DNA from: Nitrosopumilus sp. b1
Lineage (GTDB): Archaea > Thermoproteota > Nitrososphaeria > Nitrososphaerales > Nitrosopumilaceae
Assembly: GCF_014078545.1 (NCBI RefSeq)
Contig: NZ_MU078723.1
Span: 186,001-250,000, forward strand
Length of the DNA stretch: 64,000 nucleotides
Direction of reading: 5' to 3'
A program made the position numbers and the translations under genes. The notes beneath the pieces were generated by a model, which did no database searches, had not been told where the DNA came from, and saw only the letters and a list, made by a program, of their open reading frames with translations. Positions 56,943 through 64,000 of this stretch are shown here, piece by piece. Numbering within the stretch: position 1 is the stretch's first letter; each line of letters begins with the position of its first letter.

Positions 56943-57953
56943 ATGCGAATAATTTTGTGTGGATTTGGAGTAGTTGGGCAGAGTTTAGCAAAATTATTTG
57001 AATCACGTGCAGATGATCTTTACGCAAAATATGGATTAAAACCAAGAATTGTTGGAGTATTTGATAGTAAAGGAAGTGCGGTGGATTCTGCAGGATTAAA
57101 TTTGAGTAAGCTTGTCGAAACAAAAAAGAAATTTGGAACAGTAAAAAATTATGGTAAAACAAAAAATAATCTTTCAGGATTGGATCTAATCTCTAGCTTA
57201 GATGCAGATGTAATGATTGAAACCACTGCAAGTAATTACAAAGATGCAGAACCTGGCATGTCACACATAATTTCTGCAATGAAACATAAGATGCACGTAA
57301 TATCTGTCAATAAAGGACCTTTAGCACTTGCTTTTCCTTCACTCTTAGAGCTTGCAACATTTAATCAAGTATCTCTAAAGTTTAGTGGAACAGTAGGTGG
57401 GGGCACACCAATTCTAGATTATGCAAAAAATAGTCTCAGGGGTGAAAGAATAACATCATTTGCAGGAATCTTAAACGGAACTACAAATTACATTTTGACA
57501 AACATGGCAAATGGGATGTCATTTGATACAGCACTAAAGGATGCAAAATCAAAGGGTTACGTAGAAGCAGATGAGTCCTTGGATTTGGATGGATTAGATG
57601 CTGCAGCAAAACTTGTGATACTGGCAAATTGGATTATGGGAATGAAGGTAACGTTACCAGATGTAAATAGAACAGGAATACGAAACGTGACAACGCAAGA
57701 TATCAAAAATGCAGAGAAAAATAACTGTGCGGTAAAATTGATTGCATCATGCGATAATGATTTGAAAGTAGCCCCAGTTGAGATATCTACAGATGATCCT
57801 TTGTGCGTAAATGGAACTCTAAACGCAATTGCATTTACCTCTGAGCATTCGGGAACACAGACAATCATTGGAAAAGGAGCAGGAGGAATCGAGACTGCCA
57901 GTTCTATCCTAAGGGACTTGATAGATATTAGAAAAGAGATTGTAAGGGCTTGA
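56943..57953 (+). CDS. hom: Homoserine dehydrogenase
   Basis: 336 residues. NAD(P)-binding GFGVVGQSLAKLFESRADDL, substrate domain with SGTVGGGTPILDYAKNSLRG, catalytic region AKSKGYVEADESLDLDGLDA, and no C-terminal ACT domain. The enzyme reduces aspartate semialdehyde to homoserine, in threonine and methionine synthesis. The stop overlaps the PUA gene's TTG as TTGA. Confidence 0.95.
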   Translation: MRIILCGFGVVGQSLAKLFESRADDLYAKYGLKPRIVGVFDSKGSAVDSAGLNLSKLVETKKKFGTVKNYGKTKNNLSGLDLISSLDADVMIETTASNYKDAEPGMSHIISAMKHKMHVISVNKGPLALAFPSLLELATFNQVSLKFSGTVGGGTPILDYAKNSLRGERITSFAGILNGTTNYILTNMANGMSFDTALKDAKSKGYVEADESLDLDGLDAAAKLVILANWIMGMKVTLPDVNRTGIRNVTTQDIKNAEKNNCAVKLIASCDNDLKVAPVEISTDDPLCVNGTLNAIAFTSEHSGTQTIIGKGAGGIETASSILRDLIDIRKEIVRA

Positions 57954-58429
57954 AGTCAAATCTAGTATCAAAAAGTGAAACAAATGATATCCTGACAGAT
58001 ATCCGAGAGAAATGGGACATAGACATTCCAAAATCAAAAAACCTTCGAGTTTATGAAATTCAGGATGATGCCCAATTAATTTCAGGTGAAGGATTTGTAG
58101 CACTAAAGATAGGCAATGAGTATCTCCCATTCCTGTCAGAGACGTCAATTTTAGAAAAATTCCCACATGTGATGGTCGATATGGGGGCAGTCAAGTTCAT
58201 GTGTAATGGAGCAAATGTCATGCGGCCAGGGATTAGAAGTTACAGTGAATTTCAAAAAGACAGAATTGTTTGCGTCATAGAAGAATCACAACACAAGTTT
58301 CTTGCAGTAGGAAAAGCTCTGATAGACAGCTCAGAAATGGAATCAATGAAGAAGGGAGAAGTTGTAAAAAATATCCATTACATCTCTGACAAGTACTGGG
58401 AAATTGGAAAAACTGCGATAAAAAACTAG
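57950..58429 (+). CDS. PUA domain RNA-binding protein (MCT-1-like)
   Basis: 159 residues from TTG 57950, which overlaps the homoserine dehydrogenase stop as TTGA. The N-terminal 65 residues form an MCT-1-type pre-PUA domain (SETNDILTDIREKWDIDIPK), and the C-terminal PUA domain has VDMGAVKFMCNGANVMRPGI and HKFLAVGKALIDSSEMESMK. Archaeal homologues of MCTS1/Tma20 act in translation. It ends with a four-base convergent overlap with the proteasome gene. Confidence 0.88.
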   Translation: MKSNLVSKSETNDILTDIREKWDIDIPKSKNLRVYEIQDDAQLISGEGFVALKIGNEYLPFLSETSILEKFPHVMVDMGAVKFMCNGANVMRPGIRSYSEFQKDRIVCVIEESQHKFLAVGKALIDSSEMESMKKGEVVKNIHYISDKYWEIGKTAIKN

Positions 58430-59025
58430 TTTGCTGTATGTTGAATCTCTTTTGAGCCTTCTGCGTTAATTACCAAGACATCAATTCCATCACCGCTAAA
58501 TGAATCACGCATTGTAGCAGAACGAACTGCTTTTACAGCTAGATCAACTGCTTCTTGCTCGGACATGTTTTCCTTAAATTGTGGATCCAAAACACCAAGT
58601 GCCATCTCTGCACCAGTACCAACTGCGGCATATTCATCTGGCAAAACCGAACCCAAGGGGTCAAGAGTATAGATGATTGGTTTGTCCACAACACCGCCAA
58701 CGATTACTTGTGTCAATAATGGAAAGAATCTTCTCTCATACATCATATTTGACATCATCTTTGCAATAGAGTTTGGTGGAACATCTCGTTTTAGTTCCAT
58801 CTTGCGAATCTTTGCCAAGGCAGATATCTGTAATGATAAAATTTGCATATCAGCAACCAGTCCTGCACATGCTGCTCCGACTTTGGGAGTAATTTGGAAT
58901 GTCTTCTTTGTAGTTTTGCTGACTAGAAAGTTACCATAAGCGATCCTTCTCTCGCTAGCAAAAACAACACCAGAATCATAAGTAATTCCAACGGCAGTAG
59001 CGCCTGGCATGTACATGTATGACAT
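58426..59025 (-). CDS. psmB: Proteasome beta subunit, apparently lacking catalytic Thr1
   Basis: 199 residues with the beta-subunit fold: short leader MSYMYMPG, then ATAVGITYDSGVVFASERRI where active subunits have TTTVGI. The residue after the Gly-8 cleavage site is therefore Ala (A9), not Thr. The Lys in SKTTKKTFQI is present. A similar inactive beta subunit is known in Sulfolobus, where another beta subunit supplies activity. Thus this copy is likely a structural subunit; an active second beta is expected elsewhere. Confidence 0.85.
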   Translation of the reverse strand: MSYMYMPGATAVGITYDSGVVFASERRIAYGNFLVSKTTKKTFQITPKVGAACAGLVADMQILSLQISALAKIRKMELKRDVPPNSIAKMMSNMMYERRFFPLLTQVIVGGVVDKPIIYTLDPLGSVLPDEYAAVGTGAEMALGVLDPQFKENMSEQEAVDLAVKAVRSATMRDSFSGDGIDVLVINAEGSKEIQHTAN

Positions 59026-59130
59026 GAAACAAGTGATTTTGGAGCATAATAAAGGGTTTTCTACATTTTTTCAGATTTTCCAAAAAAATAGCAGTAATGG
59101 TTTATAGATTGTTAAATCGTTAGCAGACTA

Positions 59131-59547
59131 ATGACAGACGCAGCATTTCGTGAAAACAAGCTTGCAGATATTGCCTTCATGGGCCTAAGATCTGCAATTG
59201 GGGTGATCTTCATCGCTCATGGAATGATGAAATTCAATCCGGGTTTTGCCGGATTCTTAGGAAACATGGGATTGCCAGCAGAGATGCAAATTCCAATTGC
59301 ACTAGCTGAAGTGGTTCCAGGAATACTATTGATTATTGGAGTGCTATCGAGAATTTCTGCAGGTATGCTATCAATTATCATGATGGGTGCAATATTTCAC
59401 GTCAAAGGAGCAAAGAGCTTAACTGGAGACGGCGGATTTGAGATTGATCTAATCTTACTAGCATCTTGTCTTGTAATTATTGTAGCAGGACCGGGAAGAG
59501 TCTCACTAGCAAACATTATCAAAAAAATTCCAAGACCAATCCATTAA
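59131..59547 (+). CDS. DoxX-family membrane protein
   Basis: 138 residues with four membrane helices: LRSAIGVIFIAHGMMKFNPG (start motif HG-MK), FLGNMGLPAEMQIPIALAEV, VPGILLIIGVLSRISAGMLS, and FEIDLILLASCLVIIVAGPG. DoxX-like proteins are part of thiosulfate:quinone oxidoreductases or oxidative-stress membrane complexes. No DoxA/DoxD pair is near. It ends four bases into the convergent M20 peptidase stop. Confidence 0.9.
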   Translation: MTDAAFRENKLADIAFMGLRSAIGVIFIAHGMMKFNPGFAGFLGNMGLPAEMQIPIALAEVVPGILLIIGVLSRISAGMLSIIMMGAIFHVKGAKSLTGDGGFEIDLILLASCLVIIVAGPGRVSLANIIKKIPRPIH

Positions 59548-60908
59548 TTTTTTCCAAAATTTTCCATTATGTGACAAATGCATTTGGTAGTCTTTTTTAA
59601 CAAATCAATTCTTGTAAATTCATTTGGTGAATGAATTCTTGCAAACATGTAAGTACTTCCGATAGATATGCAGGGTGCCTTTAACACATTTACAAAAGAG
59701 TACATGGGTCCCGTTCCAGCATTTGATACATTCAGTATAGATTTGCCATAAGATTTGTTTGCTGCATCAATCACTTGACTGACAAAAGGATCTGATGGAC
59801 TAGTACGTGCAGCTGCCTCACCATGATATACTTTAACAGAAATGTCTGAGAATCCTATTGCTTTCAAGTGAGATTTTAATCGTTGAATTTGTTTTTTCGG
59901 ATTCATCTTTGGAACAAGTCGAAAATCAATCTTTACCATTGCCTCACCTGGCAGTACAGTTTTTGCACCATTTCCAGTATAGCCAGATATGAATCCCGCC
60001 ACATTACAGGTAGGATCACCAACAAGAGCCTTTTTTGCTTCAAGCCCAGACTTGTTTCCTAGAAATGACTTTATTCCAAATTCCTTCTTAAAGGAATTTT
60101 CATCAAAAGGTTCAGAATTAATCAGTTTGATGTCATTCTTTGATAGTGGTTCAGCCTCTTTGTACCAATCTTTGATGAGAATTTTTCCATTAGAGTCACG
60201 CAAAGAGTGTACTGCTTCAATCAATCTCCAAGCAGGGTTTTTTATTAAAACAGCCAAGCTAGAATGAGCATCTCTAATGGATTCCTTAACTGAAAGTTCT
60301 ACATACAAGAGTCCTTTCATGCCGAGTCCAACAATTGGCCTATCTTTAGAGTCAACATAACCAAATTCCCAGATTACACCATCACAGGCAAATTTCTTTT
60401 TGAATTTTTTTAGATATGCATCAATGTTTGCACTTCCAGTTTCTTCCTCACCTTCAATGAGGAATTTAATATTACAAGGTACATCACCAGTTTTTTTTAA
60501 AAATGCATCAACTGCCTTAATTCTGGTGATTAATTCGCCTTTATCATCAGACGAGCCACGACCAAAAATTTTGTTGCCTATTTTTTTACCACTAAATGGA
60601 GGATGTTCCCACAAATCAAAGGGCTCTGCAGGTTGGACATCATAATGATTGTAAAACAGTAGTGTTTTTTTTGGATTTTTTTTGGATTTAATTTCTCCAA
60701 ACACAATTGGTGCCACTCCCTTTCCAAGACGTAATAACTCTGATTTTATCCCATGTTTTTCAAGTATTTTTTTGCATAATTTTGCACATTCTTCTATTCC
60801 TTCATTTTTTGCAGAAACACTTGGTTGGCGAATTAGTTTCTGTAAATCAGATATCAATGAATTCATTCCAGAATCAACTTGTTGTAAAATTGGTTTCATG
60901 TTCTTCAC
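59544..60908 (-). CDS. M20-family metallopeptidase
   Basis: 454 residues from GTG 60908 (or ATG 60899). Zinc-binding motifs YNHYDVQPAEPFDLWEHPPF, GRGSSDDKGELITRIKAVDA, EGEEETGSANIDAYLKKF, and GLGMKGLLYVELSVKESIRD. C-terminal His-Glu elements are visible. The dipeptidase-like M20A branch (CNDP-type) cleaves short peptides. The GTG overlaps the upstream gene's TGA as GTGA. Confidence 0.9.
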   Translation of the reverse strand: MKNMKPILQQVDSGMNSLISDLQKLIRQPSVSAKNEGIEECAKLCKKILEKHGIKSELLRLGKGVAPIVFGEIKSKKNPKKTLLFYNHYDVQPAEPFDLWEHPPFSGKKIGNKIFGRGSSDDKGELITRIKAVDAFLKKTGDVPCNIKFLIEGEEETGSANIDAYLKKFKKKFACDGVIWEFGYVDSKDRPIVGLGMKGLLYVELSVKESIRDAHSSLAVLIKNPAWRLIEAVHSLRDSNGKILIKDWYKEAEPLSKNDIKLINSEPFDENSFKKEFGIKSFLGNKSGLEAKKALVGDPTCNVAGFISGYTGNGAKTVLPGEAMVKIDFRLVPKMNPKKQIQRLKSHLKAIGFSDISVKVYHGEAAARTSPSDPFVSQVIDAANKSYGKSILNVSNAGTGPMYSFVNVLKAPCISIGSTYMFARIHSPNEFTRIDLLKKTTKCICHIMENFGKN

Positions 60909-61768
60909 TTTATTCGATCAAATGGTTTCATTGCTTGAGGCAATACATCAATTAGGTCCATTGATGTCATGTGTAGTCCAACTTTTCGTTGAACAATCTT
61001 TCCTGCCTGCCCATTGATGTAGGTGGCTGCAACTGCAGACTCTAGTGAATTTCTGTTCTTTGATAGCATTCCTGCTACTAATCCAGATAATACATCACCG
61101 GTTCCGCCAACTGTCATTGCAGGAGTCTTTTTTGGATTTAGGTATGTGTTCTTGCCATCAGAAATGACATCAGTAGAGCCCTTTAGAAGAATGGTTACTG
61201 AAAATTCCTTTGCAAATTTTTCCACCATGCTTATTCTTTGTTTTAGATTAGATGGGGGAGAATCTCCAAAGAGTCGTTTGAATTCACCTACATGTGGAGT
61301 CACTACGGAATTTGTATTTGAAATTAATGGAAGAACATCACTAACTAAAGCACTGGCATCAAGGGATAATCTCACATCTGAGTCGATAAGGGACTTTACT
61401 AAAATTTTGAGTGCCTCATTGTCTTGAACAGATAAGCCCATTCCAATTGTAGCAGAATCCAAACTTTTTGGAATTTGACCAAGTAGTTTTCTTACTGCAC
61501 CACGAGTTAATTTTTGATCAACTAGTGGTATAACAATGAGATTTGGAGATATTGCTCTGGTAGATTGAACATTTACTTTTGGAATTGCAGTGTAAACTAG
61601 ATCAGTTCCACAACGTAATGCAGCAAGTGAAGACAGAATTGGTGCACCATGATAGATGTAACTTCCCCCAACGACTAGTACTGTTCCATTATCGCCTTTC
61701 CTAGAGTTAGAATTTCTAGCAGGGATGAATTTTTTTACAGCAGCTGCCTGGATGTTTTTTGAGACCAA
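60905..61768 (-). CDS. nnrD: ADP/ATP-dependent NAD(P)H-hydrate dehydratase
   Basis: 287 residues from TTG 61768: KGDNGTVLVVGGSYIYHGAP, SLDASALVSDVLPLISNTNS, VVTPHVGEFKRLFGD, TILLKGSTDVISDG and VGGTGDVLSGLVAGMLSKNR are ribokinase-like (YjeF C-terminal) motifs. It repairs damaged NAD(P)HX. The N-terminal epimerase domain found in fused versions is absent. It overlaps the M20 peptidase start. Confidence 0.92.
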   Translation of the reverse strand: MVSKNIQAAAVKKFIPARNSNSRKGDNGTVLVVGGSYIYHGAPILSSLAALRCGTDLVYTAIPKVNVQSTRAISPNLIVIPLVDQKLTRGAVRKLLGQIPKSLDSATIGMGLSVQDNEALKILVKSLIDSDVRLSLDASALVSDVLPLISNTNSVVTPHVGEFKRLFGDSPPSNLKQRISMVEKFAKEFSVTILLKGSTDVISDGKNTYLNPKKTPAMTVGGTGDVLSGLVAGMLSKNRNSLESAVAATYINGQAGKIVQRKVGLHMTSMDLIDVLPQAMKPFDRIK

Positions 61769-61808
61769 TAGTATTTGGAATATACAGTGTACGAATAAAT
61801 CTTGTTTT

Positions 61809-62348
61809 TTACTTGTTTTCAGCCTTGATTAATTGATCAATGGTTGTTAATACCTCAAGGGATTTCTTTTCAACTTGGTCTGCTAACCAATCTCTTTCGA
61901 TTTTGAGCTCTTTTTCAGCATCATTGAGTTTTTTTATGGTTTCTTGTAATTGTAAGTTTAATTCATCTGAGCGTTTTTTTTGCTCCAAAACGAGTCGATT
62001 AGAGATTTCAAGTTGGAAAACTTTTTCATTTAAAGCATTAGTTAGATTTTCCAAGACCTTTTCTTTTTCTAATTCCGCATTTTCTTTTTGTTCCAACTCC
62101 TTAATCTTGTCATTGAGAATTTGAGACATATCCTCTAAGAGTCGCTCTCTTTGAACTTCTTTTATTTTAGATAATTCATCAGAGAAATCAATTCTTTCCA
62201 GATCACGAGCGGTTATCAAGCTTGGTCTTGGAATTTGTTGTGATTTCTTGTCTAATTCTTCCTTTGTTTTTGCAAGTGATTTTATCTTACGATCAATCTG
62301 AGTCAATAAACCTGAAGAACCAATACGAGAATCTTTTTGTTCAGACAA
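61809..62348 (-). CDS. Coiled-coil hypothetical protein, 179 aa
   Basis: 179 residues from TTG 62348, almost all predicted coiled coil after residue 50: KIKELEQKENAELEKEKVLE, KVFQLEISNRLVLEQKKRSD, LVTIDQLIKA near the end. The first part (RIGSSGLLTQIDRKIKSLAK) is polar. It may form filaments or scaffold. No family recognised. Confidence 0.65.
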   Translation of the reverse strand: MSEQKDSRIGSSGLLTQIDRKIKSLAKTKEELDKKSQQIPRPSLITARDLERIDFSDELSKIKEVQRERLLEDMSQILNDKIKELEQKENAELEKEKVLENLTNALNEKVFQLEISNRLVLEQKKRSDELNLQLQETIKKLNDAEKELKIERDWLADQVEKKSLEVLTTIDQLIKAENK

Positions 62349-62432
62349 TTCGGATTAATTTAGAATACCTATAAAATTCTATTAGGATTAGTTTGTCTGA
62401 ATCGTACAGACATGATGTAAGTCTAGGAAAGA

Positions 62433-63236
62433 TTACTTTTTGCTAGTCTTTCGTGCCTTTCTGTCAAAAAATGCCTTTCTTGCATAACATAGGTATGTTG
62501 TGTGACCAATCCCTTGGAATGAATGCCTTGTTTTTCCTTCGCGTGCATCAATTGTACGCAAAATATGTTCACTTGATTCAATATCTGTAAATTCGTTTTC
62601 TACTAATGACATTGTAAGCTTTTCAAGTTGATTCATGGTTGGACAGATGCAAAATACAGCGCCACTTCCCTTTAGCATCTTTCTTACTTGCGGGATAACG
62701 GTCCAAGGGTCTCCAAGGTCAACTAGTGCAAGGTCAGCATCAATGACAGGAACTTTTTTGGCTACCTTCAAATCTAGTTTATTCATAGTAACATACTTTG
62801 ACATGCCAGCCTTTGTGATGTTTTTCTCTGCAATTTTCATGAATGACTCATCTACATCATAGGTATAGACATGTCCACGTGGCTTTACTATACTTGCAGC
62901 ATATGTGGTGAGTGCACCACTTCCAGTTCCAATCTCAATTACCTTTTGCCCATCTTTTAGACCTGAACGAGCGGCAATGTATCCTAGGTCCTTGGGATAC
63001 ACGATTTGTGTACCATGCTGAAATTTCATAATAAGATCATGCGTGGTAGGCTCAAGAAGGTACACGTACTTGTCTTTGTTTGTGACTAGTCGCTCACCGT
63101 ATTCTTTACCAATTGCATCTGCATGCTTTATGACTCCAATGTGGGTATGAAGTTGTTCATTTTTTGAAATCTTTGCCAGCCATTTTTTGGAGGGATTATA
63201 GTAAAACAAAACCAAAGACTTTTGTTTAATCTTCAT
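62433..63236 (-). CDS. trmI: tRNA (adenine-N1)-methyltransferase TrmI
   Basis: 267 residues: N-terminal beta domain with HIGVIKHADAIGKEYGERLV, then SAM fold YPKDLGYIAARSGLKDGQKV IEIGTGSGALTTYAA (motif I), and DADLALVDLGDPWTVIPQVR (motif IV, DPW). It methylates A57/A58 in the T-loop of tRNA. Its C-terminal end is basic (KAFFDRKARKTSKK). It starts with ATG 63236. Confidence 0.94.
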   Translation of the reverse strand: MKIKQKSLVLFYYNPSKKWLAKISKNEQLHTHIGVIKHADAIGKEYGERLVTNKDKYVYLLEPTTHDLIMKFQHGTQIVYPKDLGYIAARSGLKDGQKVIEIGTGSGALTTYAASIVKPRGHVYTYDVDESFMKIAEKNITKAGMSKYVTMNKLDLKVAKKVPVIDADLALVDLGDPWTVIPQVRKMLKGSGAVFCICPTMNQLEKLTMSLVENEFTDIESSEHILRTIDAREGKTRHSFQGIGHTTYLCYARKAFFDRKARKTSKK

Positions 63237-63279
63237 ATTTTTTTGCCACTATTTTTTAGATAAGAACCTACTGATTGTG

Positions 63280-63792
63280 CTAAAACGTTCTACCCTTCTG
63301 GAGTTTTTGTAAGGCAGTCAGATAATCACGAATTTGAGCATGAGTTGGATTTAGGTCCTTTAGGTTTTTCACATCAACGTTAAGCTTTGCAAGCTCATCG
63401 TAGATTTCTTTATCCTCAATAGTATCAACAAGAGCTTGTAATCCAAATGGTTTTTGCAGAAGCTCAACTATCTGTTTTAGATTCTTTATGGAATCAACCA
63501 AAGTTTCTTGGACATAAGCTGATGCAAATATTATACGTTGATTTGGATGAGATGATAGAATGTATTGTGCTACTTCCAATCCGTTCTTCTCAGGCATTTG
63601 ATAGTCCAAAATCACTACATCAAAGGGGGTTTGATCCTCATCATCAGAAGACAACTTGCTAGACTCTTTTTTGTAAAAGTCAATTGCTATTTGACCGTCT
63701 TCTGCAATTATCACATTATGTCCATTATCTTCTAAAATTGTCTTATACTGAACCAGTAAGTCTGGTTCGTCTTCAGCAATGAGAATTTTCAT
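63280..63792 (-). CDS. Response regulator, CheY-like with C-terminal extension
   Basis: 170 residues: receiver domain with E7/D8 (ILIAEDEPDL), D63 (VVILDYQMPEKNG), the Ser/Thr of IIFASAY and K in VELLQKPFG. A negatively charged insert (SKLSSDDEDQTPF, residues 44-57) precedes the phosphoacceptor strand. A ~40-residue C-terminal tail is helical (NPTHAQIRDYLTALQKLQKG). There is no known output domain. A second receiver is encoded upstream at 63836, so the two may be paired. Confidence 0.88.
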   Translation of the reverse strand: MKILIAEDEPDLLVQYKTILEDNGHNVIIAEDGQIAIDFYKKESSKLSSDDEDQTPFDVVILDYQMPEKNGLEVAQYILSSHPNQRIIFASAYVQETLVDSIKNLKQIVELLQKPFGLQALVDTIEDKEIYDELAKLNVDVKNLKDLNPTHAQIRDYLTALQKLQKGRTF

Positions 63793-63835
63793 TATTACTT
63801 TACTAAATTAGTCAAGGTTATTAGGATTTTTCTAA

Positions 63836-64000
63836 TTATATTGTTTCTAGTAACATTTCGCCTTTGCTCACTCTATCGATAGTAGAAACTACACTATCAA
63901 TTTCATATGGTTTGTACAGAATTGCAGATGCGTTTAGTTCTTGTAGTTTCTTTTCAGTATCAGATGTTAAATCTGCAGTTACCATGATCACTTTTGCTTG
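63836..64000 (-). CDS. Response regulator receiver, C-terminal part (cut by window edge)
   Basis: A minus-strand frame enters at the right edge and ends at TAA 63836-63838. It reads QAKVIMVTADLTSDTEKKLQ then ELNASAILYKPYEIDSVVST, i.e. the last two strands and helices of a receiver domain with the switch Thr (VTAD) and Lys (YKPYE). 54 residues are visible. It is 43 bases upstream of the next response regulator on the same strand. Confidence 0.75.
   Translation of the reverse strand, partial: QAKVIMVTADLTSDTEKKLQELNASAILYKPYEIDSVVSTIDRVSKGEMLLETI

Noticed and set aside
1-64000. Searched for CRISPR arrays, transposases, integrases, rRNA, additional tRNAs and toxin-antitoxin pairs.
   Set aside because: No regularly spaced repeats, no recombinase motifs, no rRNA-like GC-rich block and only one tRNA were visible by reading; the RHH-like gene at 13909 has no toxin-like partner.

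Overview
The window reads as chromosome of an AT-rich marine ammonia-oxidising archaeon of the Nitrosopumilus type (Nitrososphaerota/Thaumarchaeota). This rests on an archaeal information-processing set (FEN1 with a PIP box, TFB, archaeal PUA protein, proteasome beta, TrmI), the Cdv cell-division protein CdvA, AbrB-PhoU regulators, many tiny zinc-ribbon proteins, frequent TTG starts, and an aldehyde dehydrogenase and acyl-CoA synthetase of the kind used around the 3-hydroxypropionate/4-hydroxybutyrate cycle. No rRNA, CRISPR array, transposase or integrase is visible. One tRNA, tRNA-Ser(CGA), lies at 7058-7139.

Layout. 1-3.6 kb: membrane exchanger, small proteins and a soluble histidine kinase. 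3.9-6.9 kb: an accessory-looking block with a SnoaL-like protein, a ribbon-helix-helix regulator facing a double GGTACC operator, a methyltransferase, an HxlR regulator and a 25-residue metallothionein-like peptide; it ends at the tRNA. 7.2-15.1 kb: FEN1, CDF and TerC metal transporters, a response regulator, a universal stress protein, CorA and a run of very small proteins. 15.1-21.8 kb: the phosphate locus (phoU-pstB-pstA-pstC, a divergent AbrB-PhoU regulator, a secreted protein, pstS) sharing a TTCTATATA-type promoter palindrome. 22-31.4 kb: SPFH protein, dicarboxylate symporter, a pore-only K+ channel beside a pore-less voltage-sensor-like protein, three universal stress proteins, two CBS proteins, a pseudo-receiver/zinc-ribbon protein and a VIT1-type metal transporter.

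31.4-44.4 kb is the most interesting part. Dps, a membrane-anchored SDR protein, a zinc ribbon + TFB + SNase-like + 2OG-oxygenase operon, a DICT-like sensor, duplicated 118-residue proteins, a DUF523/DUF1722 protein, a photolyase, a nitroreductase-like and a PPOX-like flavoprotein sit together. Many of these transcription units carry the same oriented element, TTRGCACTAGM, about 45-60 bp upstream of the start codon and about 15-20 bp upstream of a TATA-like stretch. I infer a light/oxidative-stress regulon, possibly driven by the TFB encoded inside it.

44.4-64 kb is mostly core: dienelactone hydrolase, aldehyde dehydrogenase, a dolichyl-phosphate sugar transferase, acyl-CoA synthetase, cdvA, a ThyX-like duplicated protein, msrB, homoserine dehydrogenase, a PUA protein, a proteasome beta subunit with Ala at the catalytic position, DoxX, M20 peptidase, NAD(P)HX dehydratase, trmI and response regulators. 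No gene-free stretch exceeds 300 bases; the longest, about 265 bases at 3608-3872, holds only AT-rich sequence, one short inverted repeat and a 12-base match to the tRNA-Ser 3' end.
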